Below are positions 9,362 to 18,595 of a stretch of DNA of 64,000 nt, in pieces. Each line of letters begins with the position of its first letter. Within the stretch, counting starts at the first letter, position 1. The DNA comes from Pedobacter sp. B4-66 (GTDB taxonomy: Bacteria > Bacteroidota > Bacteroidia > Sphingobacteriales > Sphingobacteriaceae): NCBI RefSeq assembly GCF_018492665.1, contig NZ_JAFVME010000006.1, positions 372,001 through 436,000 of the forward strand. Direction: 5' to 3'. Made by a program: the position numbers and the translations under genes. The notes beneath the pieces were generated by a model. The model saw only the letters and a list, made by a program, of their open reading frames with translations. It ran no database searches and was not told the origin of the DNA.

Positions 9362-10618
9362 TTAAAAATTATACAACATTCCGAAGTTTATACGTACAGC
9401 ATCTTTCCCTTTGGTGGTGTTTTGATCGATTTTAAGTTCTTTATAACCTATTTGGGGTTCAAAACCAATCATCAGGTTATCCAATAAATTATAGGAGAGA
9501 TTTAAAGTGAAGTGGTAATTGGTCATTTCGTTCCAAGTGTCAACAGTTCCCTCTCCGCCCGAAAAGTGGTTGTAAGAAGCAATTACCATGGTATGGAACT
9601 TGGCCGTCCAAAACCGCTGATAAGAAACAAAACCGGAATGGACATCTAACAGATTTAATATACCCTGTCCATTTTCATTAGCAAAGCCATCCAGACCGGA
9701 TCCACCAACAGCTAAAAAATAATCTGAAATGCCTTTTCCAATATTCCATTGCGCCTGTAGGTTGTTTACGAGGCCAGATTTTTTATTAAAAAATATACTA
9801 GCCATACCTGTTAGGCCCCAACCATTTGCAGTTTTATACTTAAAATCAGTGGTAGTTGTCTGTATGTTTTTAGAATCGTAACCAATATTTCGGTATATCC
9901 CGGCAACTTTTAAAAAGCCCCCATTATCGTAATCATATCTTAAAGCACCTATCACGTCAGGAATCCTCCTGGGTGCATAATCGACACCAAAATCTACGTT
10001 AGTAGTATAATCAAATAGCCTTCTGGGTTCCATTTGCTCGATAGCAAGTTCATAACCAGTCCTACTTTTTTTGCTAAATTTATTTCTATAATTAAGTTGA
10101 ATTCTTCTGCTCAACACCATTCCGGTAGGTCCATCCCAGTCAAGCAAACTAGCAGGCCATAAATCAGGATCACCAAAAGTAGACCAGTTTTGCCCCAATG
10201 TAAAGTGGGCATATTTAATCCAGGCATGGCGAAGTCTGAACAAGGAAGTACGATTGGGCCCTCCTTCAAAATCACCTTCCAGCATTGATTTTATCTCATT
10301 GCCATTACGAAGTTGTGTGGTTGATGAAAAACGAAGCTGGCTTTGCCTCATGTCTACCCAAAAGGCAGGTTTATTTCGGCCGTATACATCATTTTCATGA
10401 ATCAGAAAGGAGCTGTTTCCGTGTAGATTTCCACTAATGTCATAAATACCGTTCAATTTTAAACGGCCAATCAGAAAAGAACTGATTTTAGGTTTTCCAT
10501 TTAGAGAGTCTTTACTCTCGTATTTAATCAATTGTGCTTGTGTTTCACTAACAAAGAGAAAACAACCAATAAACAGCAGACCAAGTAGGTTATATGCATT
10601 AGTAGTTGTTTTCTTCAT
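9362..10618 (-). CDS. DcaP-family trimeric outer-membrane porin
   Basis: A 418-residue outer-membrane protein. Signal peptide ends near FVSETQAQ. The mature part contains WVDMRQSQLRFSST, MLEGDFEGGPNRTSLFRLRHAWI and FTLGQNWSTFGDP, a series typical of DcaP-like proteins (diffusion channels for negatively charged small molecules). The chain ends in an aromatic terminal strand, INFGMLYNF. It is the first gene of the asparagine/aspartate operon, so asparagine, aspartate or C4-dicarboxylates are plausible permeants (inference). Confidence 0.8.
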   Translation of the reverse strand: MKKTTTNAYNLLGLLFIGCFLFVSETQAQLIKYESKDSLNGKPKISSFLIGRLKLNGIYDISGNLHGNSSFLIHENDVYGRNKPAFWVDMRQSQLRFSSTTQLRNGNEIKSMLEGDFEGGPNRTSLFRLRHAWIKYAHFTLGQNWSTFGDPDLWPASLLDWDGPTGMVLSRRIQLNYRNKFSKKSRTGYELAIEQMEPRRLFDYTTNVDFGVDYAPRRIPDVIGALRYDYDNGGFLKVAGIYRNIGYDSKNIQTTTTDFKYKTANGWGLTGMASIFFNKKSGLVNNLQAQWNIGKGISDYFLAVGGSGLDGFANENGQGILNLLDVHSGFVSYQRFWTAKFHTMVIASYNHFSGGEGTVDTWNEMTNYHFTLNLSYNLLDNLMIGFEPQIGYKELKIDQNTTKGKDAVRINFGMLYNF

Positions 10619-10832
10619 AAGCGCGTTAATATTATGAAAATCTGGTTAGTACAATGAAACTCTTGCACTTATATAACCATTTCACCCTTCATAATGTTTT
10701 TGGATTCTAAAAAAATAACTTTTGGCTTTAAATCGGGGTTGAAGAGGCGTTTTGCATCATACAAACCTAAAAAGTACCATACCATTTCCGTTCAAACCCC
10801 TATCTTTTTAAACAGGTTTAATTTAAAAACAC

Positions 10833-10840
10833 TACTTTTG
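10833..10840 (+). promoter_or_regulatory. Possible -7 promoter element
   Basis: TACTTTTG matches TAnnTTTG on the plus strand and lies 6 nt before the ATG at 10847. No clear TTTG sits 19 nt upstream; a TTTA at 10807-10810 is the nearest. If real, the transcript would begin almost at the start codon and be leaderless. Confidence 0.35.
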
Positions 10841-10846
10841 CTCCCA

Positions 10847-11248
10847 ATGAGGAAACCAATTGAGTATAAATTAAACAGAATAAACCTTAGAGGCTACAGG
10901 CTTTTGAGTGCTTGCCTGTTGATTATGCTTGTGGTACTTTCGTCATGCGTGGTTAGAAAAGGTATCCAATATTTCCTTTCAAGCGACACTGTGTCAACCA
11001 TGCAAAGTGGAAAAATGACTAAAATCGCTTGTCAAAAACTCTCTGATACCAAAAACGATCTACTATCATTTGCCAGTCAGCACAATTCTGGAAACGCATT
11101 ATTTATGGCGCTTTACTGCCTGTTACCTGCTTTCCTTATTTCGCTGTTCACTGTCTTTAAAGATAATTTACGATTACCAGTTCCGTATTCGCTACTGCAT
11201 TGGTCTCAACTTCCCCTGTTCCTGCAGAACAGACTTCTCTTAATATAG
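10847..11248 (+). CDS. Small putative lipoprotein preceding the efflux operon
   Basis: About 133 residues from the ATG at 10847. The frame extends back to 10694, but the extra 51 residues look non-coding and overlap the possible promoter. A hydrophobic stretch ending in LVVLSSC suggests a lipoprotein signal, followed by a polar segment and a second hydrophobic stretch (ALYCLLPAFLISLF). I do not recognise a family. Bacteroidota efflux operons are often preceded by a small exported protein of unknown role, so a link to the RND pump is possible but not shown. The stop codon falls inside the first arm of the structured leader. Confidence 0.5.
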   Translation: MRKPIEYKLNRINLRGYRLLSACLLIMLVVLSSCVVRKGIQYFLSSDTVSTMQSGKMTKIACQKLSDTKNDLLSFASQHNSGNALFMALYCLLPAFLISLFTVFKDNLRLPVPYSLLHWSQLPLFLQNRLLLI

Positions 11249-11327
11249 AATTATCGAATTGCGGTTTTACCGCCCATTTAGTACTGGATTAAATTCCGGT
11301 ACCGGTTTACTATTGCCCAATTCTATA
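11244..11327 (+). other. Structured leader of the efflux operon (nested inverted repeats)
   Basis: An outer pair TATAGAATT (11244-11252) and AATTCTATA (11319-11327), perfect over 9 bp, encloses two local hairpins: GCGGT-TTT-ACCGC (11261-11273) and the palindrome CCGGTACCGG (11296-11305). On RNA this can fold as a three-way junction ending 18 nt before the tolC-like start at 11346. A regulatory leader, an attenuator or a small mobile palindrome are all possible. No known riboswitch class is recognised. Confidence 0.45.
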
Positions 11328-11345
11328 ATTTAATTTTTAAAGAGA

Positions 11346-12716
11346 ATGAAGTACACTCTTCAATTATCCTGTTTGGTGCTAATGGCATTTGCCACGCAAG
11401 TAAAAGCCCAGCAGAAAAATACATTAACACTTAAAGAAGCTTTTGCAGAAGCTGACAGAACTTATCCGGGTTTGGCCGAGCGCATTGCTGCTGTTGGTGA
11501 ATATAAAATCCGTAAAAAGGAGGTTCAAAGCAAATCCATCCCTCAGGTACAACTGCAGGCACAAAACTCTTATGGAACTTTTCAGGGGAGTAGCGGGGCT
11601 TTTTTCCCGGTTCCCGGGGTTTTTAATGTTACAGGTAACAATTCGCCTTTAGGTAGTGAAGTTCAGACAACGGGGAACACTTTTGGATCGGCAGTTGTAG
11701 ACTGGAAGGTTTTTGAATTTGGTAAACAGCGTAAAGCAATTGATGCAGCCGAATACCAGGCTCAGGGTGCTCAAAGTAGTTACGATGCCGCGCAATTGGC
11801 CTTACATGCTAAAGTTAGCAGGCTGTATCTTGATATTTATTACAGTAATGCCAATTTGAAATGGGCAGAAAAAAACGTAAAACGAGTTAACCAAATCCTT
11901 GATTTATCGGTTAGCTTATCATTAGCAGGACTAAAGCCCGGAGCTGATACCGCACTTGCCTCTTCTGCTTATTCGCAAGCTTTAGCGGTAAGGCACGAAT
12001 GGCTTGGTAAATATGAAGCAAGTAAAGCCAGTTTTTATGAGGTTGTTCCATTACAGGATTGGTCTTTGCAAGAGCAAGTATTAGATAAGCACGAAAATAC
12101 ACCCACTGATAGCGTAAAAAAAGACCATCCTTACCTCCAGGTTATTGATAAGCAATTGCGCTACGAAAAAGCCAGGGAGCAGGTAGTCTCCCGTAAAATA
12201 TTTCCATCGTTATCCATTCTGGGAGGAGTATCCACCAGAGGTAGCGGCATTGGAAAAAACGGAATTACAGATAATGGATTGGGCTCGGGATACCAGAATT
12301 TCGCCAACAACTACCTCGTAGGAATCGGGTTGAGCTGGAATATTAGCGGAGCTTATACCAGCTCCCTCGAAAAGAAACGATCGCAGAAAACCATTGAAGG
12401 GGTTCAGGCAAAATACAACCTTCAGAAGTTACAAATGAATACTTCTTTGCAGGCTTTATCATCAAGGATTAATCAGCAGGAGCAATTACTAAAAGAAAGT
12501 GGTAAGGCGTTTCAAAAGGCCTCAGATGCTTATGAGCTTTATTTATCCCGTTATGAGGGCGGACTGATCAATCTTATTGAACTGCTTCAAATCCAGTCAT
12601 TACTACAGACTGCAGAGCGTGAAAACATTCAAGCCGGTCAGAATTACTGGAACCTGATTACCGCTCAGGCTGAAATTTCGGGCGACTTTTCTTATTTACT
12701 CAACCATTTTAATTAA
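11346..12716 (+). CDS. TolC family outer-membrane efflux protein
   Basis: A 456-residue protein with signal peptide ending in QVKAQQ. LTLKEAFAEADRTYPGLAERIA at the start of the mature protein and the long alternating helices (for example YELYLSRYEGGLINLIELLQIQ) are the two OEP repeats of TolC-like channels. It forms the outer-membrane duct of a tripartite pump. It is the first gene of a tight three-gene operon: the RND permease starts 5 nt downstream. Confidence 0.9.
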   Translation: MKYTLQLSCLVLMAFATQVKAQQKNTLTLKEAFAEADRTYPGLAERIAAVGEYKIRKKEVQSKSIPQVQLQAQNSYGTFQGSSGAFFPVPGVFNVTGNNSPLGSEVQTTGNTFGSAVVDWKVFEFGKQRKAIDAAEYQAQGAQSSYDAAQLALHAKVSRLYLDIYYSNANLKWAEKNVKRVNQILDLSVSLSLAGLKPGADTALASSAYSQALAVRHEWLGKYEASKASFYEVVPLQDWSLQEQVLDKHENTPTDSVKKDHPYLQVIDKQLRYEKAREQVVSRKIFPSLSILGGVSTRGSGIGKNGITDNGLGSGYQNFANNYLVGIGLSWNISGAYTSSLEKKRSQKTIEGVQAKYNLQKLQMNTSLQALSSRINQQEQLLKESGKAFQKASDAYELYLSRYEGGLINLIELLQIQSLLQTAERENIQAGQNYWNLITAQAEISGDFSYLLNHFN

Positions 12717-12721
12717 GCACT

Positions 12722-15700
12722 ATGAACATGATTAGGTTTGCCCTAAAAAAACCACTCACTATAATGGTAGCTATAATTGCTATCACTTATTTCTCTTTCA
12801 CAGCAATACGAAATATAAATGTAGATATCTTCCCTAAGGTTGAACTTCCTGTAATTTATATAGCCATGCCCTATGGTGGCCTTACCCCTGCTTACATGGA
12901 TGGCTTTATGGCCAATGAATTCCAAAAAGTACTGATTTTTGTTAGCGGAGTAAAAGATATTGACTTTAAAAGTGTCCAAGGTTTCACGCTAATGAAGCTC
13001 ACGTTTTATCCGGGAACTGATATGGCTCAAGCCTCAGGAGAACTCTCAGCACAGGTTTCCAGAGCAATGGGCTTTCTGCCACCAGGAGCAGTTCCGCCTC
13101 AGGTAGTAAGGTTTGACGGTAGCTCAATGCCCATTGGTCAGTTAGTATTTGAAAGTTCCAAACGTTCGATTACTGAGCTTCAAACACTCGCACTGACTAA
13201 GATCAGGCCCATGTTTGTGACCATACCCGGGGTAACGGCACCTGCACCATTTGGTGGAAATGCACGTACCATGGTAGTAAAAGTAAACCCAGAATTGATG
13301 CAATCCTACGGTTTGTCGGCCCAGGAAGTAACCATGGCAATTGCTAAAAACAACTTCCCCTCTCCTGCCGGAAATATCCGAATTGGTGATCAAAACCTGA
13401 TGAGCCCTTTAAACTCAATTGCCAAAGGGCCTGAGGAATTCCTGAATATTCCGGTAAAGCTTACAGCCGGCAACACCATTTTCATAAAAGACATCGCTTC
13501 AGTAGAAGACGCAGCAGATGTAACTGCGGGCTATGCCATCATTAACGGAAAAAGATCTGTTTATCTGCCTGTTATCAAAAAAGCAGATGCCTCTACTTTA
13601 AAAGTTGTAGAAAACCTAAAGGCCGCAATTCCCAAGTTAAAAGCTGCTATGCCCGAAGATGTGGACCTCAAATATGTATTTGATCAATCAGGATACATAG
13701 AACGCTCATTGGAAAATCTGATCCATGAAGGTGTACTTGGCGCAGTGCTTACCGGGATTATGGTTTTCCTGTTTCTGGGCGATTCACGAGGCGCGCTAAT
13801 TGTTGTACTAACTATACCTATTGCCATACTTTCGGCCGTAATTATGCTGTATATGTTTGGCCAAACCATTAATGTGATGACGCTAAGCGGCCTGGCACTG
13901 GCCATAGGAATACTCGTAGACGAAGCCACGGTAACGATAGAAAACATTCATCAGCATTTTGAAATGGAAAAGCCCAAGCAACGGGCAATTCTGGATGCAT
14001 TGTTGGAAATCTCTATTCCAAAAATCCTGATCTTGTTTTGTATCCTGGCGGTGCTAATACCTTCATTTATGATGACTGGCATACCTAAGGATATGTTTAT
14101 GCCGCTTTCTATGGCGGTTGCTTTTGCCATGATTGCTTCATTTATAGCCTCACAAACCTTTGTACCTATTTTGGCCAACTGGCTAATGAAACCTGAACTA
14201 CTGGTTCATCATAAGCCGAACAATGAAGTGAAAAAACTCACCAGATTTGAGAAGTTTAAACAGCGTTACCTTTCCGTTACCAAATATGGACAAGACAGAA
14301 TTGCAGGTGTATTGGGAATCTATACACTGATAGTTTTAGTGCTGATCACCACAGGATCACTAATCATTGGAGCGGACATACTTCCGGCAAGTAATAGTGG
14401 CGATATCCAGTTAAGGATTGTGGCACCTGAAGGTAGTCGCTTAGAAAAATCAGAAGCCTACCTGAAAAAAGTTACCAGTATTATTCAGGAGCAATTGCCA
14501 GAAAATGCAATAAAAATCAGCTCTGCTTTTGTCGGATTACAACCGTCTTCATCAGCCATTAATCCTATCTTTTTATTTACAAGTGGCTCTCACGAATCTG
14601 TATTGCAGGTTTCTATAGATCAGCATATTTTTACCGGATCAATTGCTTCGCTAAAGGAATCTATCCGTAAAGAGATACAATTGAACATACCTGAACTTAA
14701 GATCAGTTTTGAGCCGATAGAATTGGTAGAAAAGATCATGAGTCAGGGAGCTATGACTCCCATTCAAATTAAGGTAGCTGCACCTCAGTTGAAGGGAGCA
14801 GAAAAGTTTGCCAAAAAAATTGAGGCGGAACTGTTAAAAATACCTTCACTAAGAGATATCAGGATAGCGGAACCTGTTAATTCACCAAGTATTCAAATCG
14901 ATGTGAACCGTGAACTTGCAGCTCAGTTTGGTTTAACAATGGAAGACGTTGCCCGTACGCTTACTATAGCAACTTCCTCTACACGTTTTACCAATAAAAA
15001 TTTATGGGTAGATCCAAAATCTGGATTGGTGTTTCAGGTACAGGTTCAGATACCTGAGGCTGATATGCAGTCACTTGATAAATTGAGATCATTACCACTA
15101 AAATCTGGGGCCTCGGGGCCAGTTCTGGAAGATGTAGCAACCTTATCAATGGTTAAACTTCCTGCCCAGGTTAACAGACAGGGGCCAAACAGATATGTCA
15201 GTGTACTTGCAAACACCCATCAGTCTGACCTTGGCGCGGCATCAAAGGCCGTAAAGGAGGCCATTAAAGCAGTTGGTGAGCCTCCAAGAGGTATTATTGT
15301 TTCTAGCGAAGGATTAATGCAATTGCTTGAAGATACACTTTCCGGACTTCAGACAGGGTTATTGGTAGCCATAGTGGTCATATTTTTAATGTTAACTGCT
15401 TATTACCAATCCTTCGCGGTATCAGGGTTGATCTTATCAGTAGTTCCGGCCGTAATAGGCGGCAGTTTAATTATGCTCATTATTTGTGGGAGCACGCTGA
15501 ACTTACAGTCTTACATGGGTATTATCATGTCGGTTGGTGTTTCGGTTTCAAACGCTGTACTGATGATCAACCAGGCTGAAGTAAATCGTTTAAAGCATGG
15601 TCTTGCCTCCAAACAAGCAGCATTCCTTGCGGCTTCATCCAGACTTAGGCCAATCATCATGACTACGCTTGCCATGATTGCCGGAATGATCCCAATGTCG

Positions 15701-15913
15701 TTAGGCATGGGCGAAGGAGGTGAGCAGGTTGCTCCACTTGGTCAGGCGGTAATTGGCGGACTAATATTATCAACTTTAACTGCACTATTGGTATTGCCAC
15801 ATCTGTATACCCTGGTTATGAAAAACAAAAGCAGAAATAGCCCCTCACTAGATCCGGATGATCCTGAAAATGCTAATCTAAAAAATGTCTTAATCCCAAC
15901 TACTGATCAATAA
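12722..15913 (+). CDS. RND family efflux permease (AcrB/MexB-like)
   Basis: A 1063-residue inner-membrane pump subunit with the 12-helix, two-porter-domain RND layout (N-terminal helix MIRFALKKPLTIMVAIIAIT; second half helix after position 870). The TM4 proton-relay region reads LAIGILVDEATVTIENI, so Asp400-Glu401 stand where AcrB has Asp407-Asp408. In TM10 the sequence VGVSVSNAVLMIN puts Ser943 where AcrB has Lys940. It exports hydrophobic compounds or drugs by proton antiport with its TolC and adaptor partners; the substrate is unknown. An HAE-type pump is more likely than a metal CusA-type pump because no Met or His relay is evident. Confidence 0.92.
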   Translation: MNMIRFALKKPLTIMVAIIAITYFSFTAIRNINVDIFPKVELPVIYIAMPYGGLTPAYMDGFMANEFQKVLIFVSGVKDIDFKSVQGFTLMKLTFYPGTDMAQASGELSAQVSRAMGFLPPGAVPPQVVRFDGSSMPIGQLVFESSKRSITELQTLALTKIRPMFVTIPGVTAPAPFGGNARTMVVKVNPELMQSYGLSAQEVTMAIAKNNFPSPAGNIRIGDQNLMSPLNSIAKGPEEFLNIPVKLTAGNTIFIKDIASVEDAADVTAGYAIINGKRSVYLPVIKKADASTLKVVENLKAAIPKLKAAMPEDVDLKYVFDQSGYIERSLENLIHEGVLGAVLTGIMVFLFLGDSRGALIVVLTIPIAILSAVIMLYMFGQTINVMTLSGLALAIGILVDEATVTIENIHQHFEMEKPKQRAILDALLEISIPKILILFCILAVLIPSFMMTGIPKDMFMPLSMAVAFAMIASFIASQTFVPILANWLMKPELLVHHKPNNEVKKLTRFEKFKQRYLSVTKYGQDRIAGVLGIYTLIVLVLITTGSLIIGADILPASNSGDIQLRIVAPEGSRLEKSEAYLKKVTSIIQEQLPENAIKISSAFVGLQPSSSAINPIFLFTSGSHESVLQVSIDQHIFTGSIASLKESIRKEIQLNIPELKISFEPIELVEKIMSQGAMTPIQIKVAAPQLKGAEKFAKKIEAELLKIPSLRDIRIAEPVNSPSIQIDVNRELAAQFGLTMEDVARTLTIATSSTRFTNKNLWVDPKSGLVFQVQVQIPEADMQSLDKLRSLPLKSGASGPVLEDVATLSMVKLPAQVNRQGPNRYVSVLANTHQSDLGAASKAVKEAIKAVGEPPRGIIVSSEGLMQLLEDTLSGLQTGLLVAIVVIFLMLTAYYQSFAVSGLILSVVPAVIGGSLIMLIICGSTLNLQSYMGIIMSVGVSVSNAVLMINQAEVNRLKHGLASKQAAFLAASSRLRPIIMTTLAMIAGMIPMSLGMGEGGEQVAPLGQAVIGGLILSTLTALLVLPHLYTLVMKNKSRNSPSLDPDDPENANLKNVLIPTTDQ

Positions 15914-15920
15914 TTGAATC

Positions 15921-17021
15921 ATGAAACAAATCATTAATAAACAATACATTAAACTCTCTTACCTACTTCCTATTTTATTATTAATAGCTGCATGTGGGGG
16001 TGAAAAGCCTAAAGCTGAACAGCCAAAAACTAAGAAAACGGTATATGTAGAGGTAATTACTCCGGTTTTAGATCAACCGGAATACTCCTTGGAACTGCCG
16101 GGAGAACTTAAAGCTTTTGAGGAAGTTGTTTTATATCCAAAAGTAAAGGGTTTTGTTAAAAGCATTATGGTTGATAGGGGAAACAAGGTTAGTAAGGGCC
16201 AATTGCTGGCAATACTGGAAGCGCCGGAAATTACTCAGCAATACCTTGCAGCAAAATCAGATGAAAACAAATTCTATGAAGATTATTTGTATAGTCGGCA
16301 GTCCTATGATCGGCTTAAAAAAGCATCTGCTAAATCTGGTGCAGTAGCCGAAATTGAATTAGATAGGGCAAGAAGCAAATTCCGCAGCGATAGTGCGGCG
16401 TATGCTTCTGTAAAAGCAAAAACAGGTGTTTCTGCTCAATTGCAACAATACTTAAGAATTACTGCCCCTTTTGATGGCGTTATTACAGACAAAAAGGTTT
16501 CAGTTGGAGCTTTAGTAGGCGAAGGCTCACAAACGGCTCTGTTCTCTATAGCCCAAACCAAAAATCTAAGGTTAACTGTAGCCATTCCCGAAAAACACGG
16601 ACACTCTATAAGTAAAGAAACAAAGGTTTCTTTCACGGTTGCAAATCATCCAGGCAAGGTATTTCAGTCAAAGTTATCTCGGAAAAGTGGAGTACTTGAT
16701 CAACAATCCAGATCAATAACGGCTGAATTTGACGTTAACAACAGTTCCGGTGAACTTGGCGGTGGCGAGTATGCACAGGTAAAACTAAATATGCGCAGGT
16801 CTGCCCCTACCATCTGGTTGCCGGTTAGTAGCATCGCAAATGCACAATCAGGAACTTTTGTTATTAAGGTAGTAAACAATGTTGTTTCAAGAATACCTGT
16901 GTCGGTTGGTATCAGAAAAGGTGAAGTTCAGGAAGTTTTTGGAGAGTTAGAACCGGAAGATCAGATTGTAAAAACAGCCAGCGAAGAATTAACTGAAGGC
17001 TCGAAAATAGTTATTAAATAA
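15921..17021 (+). CDS. RND efflux periplasmic adaptor (membrane fusion protein)
   Basis: A 366-residue lipoprotein: the signal ends LLIAACGGE with Cys25 as lipidation site. The barrel-sandwich (lipoyl-like) halves are seen at VVLYPKVKGFVKSIMVDRG and LRITAPFDGVITDKKVSVG, flanking a helical hairpin, followed by beta-barrel and membrane-proximal domains. It couples the RND pump to the TolC-like channel. The order outer-membrane channel, pump, adaptor differs from the commoner adaptor-pump-channel order. It starts 7 nt after the permease. Confidence 0.91.
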   Translation: MKQIINKQYIKLSYLLPILLLIAACGGEKPKAEQPKTKKTVYVEVITPVLDQPEYSLELPGELKAFEEVVLYPKVKGFVKSIMVDRGNKVSKGQLLAILEAPEITQQYLAAKSDENKFYEDYLYSRQSYDRLKKASAKSGAVAEIELDRARSKFRSDSAAYASVKAKTGVSAQLQQYLRITAPFDGVITDKKVSVGALVGEGSQTALFSIAQTKNLRLTVAIPEKHGHSISKETKVSFTVANHPGKVFQSKLSRKSGVLDQQSRSITAEFDVNNSSGELGGGEYAQVKLNMRRSAPTIWLPVSSIANAQSGTFVIKVVNNVVSRIPVSVGIRKGEVQEVFGELEPEDQIVKTASEELTEGSKIVIK

Positions 17022-17031
17022 GATATTATCC

Positions 17032-17039
17032 TATTTTTG
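17032..17039 (+). promoter_or_regulatory. -7 promoter element for the 114-residue gene
   Basis: TATTTTTG matches TAnnTTTG and lies 17 nt before the ATG at 17057, just after the adaptor stop. No good TTTG is found at the ideal upstream distance, so this rests on the -7 element alone. Confidence 0.4.
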
Positions 17040-17056
17040 CGCTTTAAGAATTTATT

Positions 17057-17401
17057 ATGGACTCAAGCGAATTACGAATAGGCAATTATACATTAGACCA
17101 CGGGCATCCGGAGCAAATACCTTATGGATCGGATATTGATTCGGCAGGTTTAATGGAGCCAATACGTTTATCGGAAGAATGGTTGGTAAAATTTGGCTTT
17201 GAGAAATTTGAGTTTGAATATGAAGAAGGTTTTGAAACCACTTATGTTCTGGAAAAGAAAAACGGACACCAATTTGTATTAAATGATGATCTGCAACCTA
17301 TGGATGGTGAAATCGCGATGCTAGATTATAAGTTAGCGTATGTTCATCAACTTCAGAATCTTTTCTACTGCTTAACCGGAGCGGAATTAATAGTTAAATA
17401 A
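17057..17401 (+). CDS. Conserved hypothetical small cytoplasmic protein
   Basis: A 114-residue acidic protein without signal or membrane segments. It begins MDSSELRIGNY and ends YKLAYVHQLQNLFYCLTGAEL. This LRIGN start plus VHQLQNL-YxLTGxEL ending is a recurring small Bacteroidota family, also common near phage-derived genes, with no known function. The middle, IRLSEEWLVKFGFEKFE, is the other conserved block. It is followed at once by a strong terminator and probably has its own promoter. Confidence 0.75.
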   Translation: MDSSELRIGNYTLDHGHPEQIPYGSDIDSAGLMEPIRLSEEWLVKFGFEKFEFEYEEGFETTYVLEKKNGHQFVLNDDLQPMDGEIAMLDYKLAYVHQLQNLFYCLTGAELIVK

Positions 17402-17430
17402 AAAGAACGACTCTTAACGAGTCGTTCTTT
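17402..17430. terminator. Intrinsic terminator between convergent genes
   Basis: Perfect 12-bp stem AAAGAACGACTC (17402-17413) and GAGTCGTTCTTT (17419-17430) around a 5-nt loop TTAAC. It lies between the 114-residue gene (plus, ends 17401) and the GH99 gene (minus, ends 17461) and has A/T flanks on both sides, so it can serve both. Confidence 0.9.
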
Positions 17431-17460
17431 AATATTCAATAAGGATTTTTACTATCTCTA

Positions 17461-18570
17461 TTATTTAGCTTTTCTGGATTTAGCTAATTGATCTACCCAA
17501 TAAGCCGTACGTTTCAAATAATAATCAGGAGCCAAAGGAGAATAATCTAAATAATTAAATCCGGGATCCTTAAAAGGTACTGCAGGTTCAATCTGAGTAC
17601 CCTCATGCCATTCATTAAAAGATGTGATACCTACATAGCTTGCTTTGCTACGTATAGCATCCCCAAACATATTATCATAATATTTACCATTATTTCGATC
17701 ACGGATTGTCACTGCATTCCATGGGCGAACTCGGGTGTCAATATAACCAGGGCCAACACAAGGGATAAATATCTTGTCGTGTTTCGTCGCCCAATTCTGC
17801 ATATAATTCCAATTTCCTGGAGATGAACCATAAGTAAAATTTGTAGCACCGAAATAAGTATAAAAACCATCGAAGCCTGATTTTTCAAAAAACTCTTCTT
17901 CTCCTTTCTTAACCCATAAACCAATCATAACTACATCTAATGGTGTATTTCTTATTGATATCTTCCCGTCAGGCTTTAATAAAGAGGTCCACTCCTCAAA
18001 ACCGGTTAAATAGGAATCATAAATGAAAAACCAGGGTTTACCGTTATTTCTATAAAAAGCCGGATGCTTTCCATATAGTTTTAAGATTTCCTGAATGTCA
18101 TCCCGTACAGATTTTGCACTTCTACCTCCATAAGGTTCCAAATGAAAGCTTACTTTAAGGCCCTTTTTATTGGCTTCATCTAAGATTAGTGGAATCGACT
18201 TTAATCCCAAATCCATATTTCTCCACCAGGTAAGCACAACCACTCCAATGCGGGCATCTGCCATCATTTTCATGTGCTTTGCTACAACCTGAGGGTCGTT
18301 ACTGCTGTAGTTTTTTAATTGAGGAAAAAAGTTACTCGCCAAATTGTTTTTCCCGGGAATACTTCCCAGGTCCTTATCCTTAGCCGATTGTTTCATTACA
18401 GGATGAGCCCAATGCACCTCTTTACCATCCAATTTTTCATTCCCATACCAATTATAGTAGAAACAAAAAACTTTATTGTCCGGCTTCCCTACACTTGCCT
18501 TATTTGTTGTGTAAAAAAACACCAAACAGGTGATTAATAAACTCGTTTTTATAATAGATAAACCTTTCAT
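17461..18570 (-). CDS. Glycoside hydrolase family 99 (endo-alpha-1,2-mannanase-like)
   Basis: A 369-residue exported protein; the N-terminal hydrophobic stretch may be a signal peptide. FCFYYNWYGN opens the barrel, SFHLEPYGGRS is a conserved mid-barrel block, and ITSFNEWHEGTQIEPA carries Glu320 and Glu323, matching the two catalytic glutamates of GH99 that sit three residues apart. VVLTWWR has Trp at the position where, to my recollection, mammalian endomannosidases have Tyr; bacterial enzymes with Trp favour mannose-mannose linkages. GH99 enzymes cleave internal alpha-1,2-mannosidic bonds with retention. It is the last gene of the SusC/SusD operon, implying alpha-mannan as the target. No side-chain trimming GH92 or GH76 is present in the window. 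Confidence 0.88.
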   Translation of the reverse strand: MKGLSIIKTSLLITCLVFFYTTNKASVGKPDNKVFCFYYNWYGNEKLDGKEVHWAHPVMKQSAKDKDLGSIPGKNNLASNFFPQLKNYSSNDPQVVAKHMKMMADARIGVVVLTWWRNMDLGLKSIPLILDEANKKGLKVSFHLEPYGGRSAKSVRDDIQEILKLYGKHPAFYRNNGKPWFFIYDSYLTGFEEWTSLLKPDGKISIRNTPLDVVMIGLWVKKGEEEFFEKSGFDGFYTYFGATNFTYGSSPGNWNYMQNWATKHDKIFIPCVGPGYIDTRVRPWNAVTIRDRNNGKYYDNMFGDAIRSKASYVGITSFNEWHEGTQIEPAVPFKDPGFNYLDYSPLAPDYYLKRTAYWVDQLAKSRKAK

Positions 18571-18595
18571 AACAATATTTTAATTTCTAAAACTC

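Noticed and set aside
10694..10846. Upstream part of the 184-residue frame
   Set aside because: Residues look non-coding, and a TAnnTTTG-like element overlaps it. The ATG at 10847 begins a lipoprotein-like signal.
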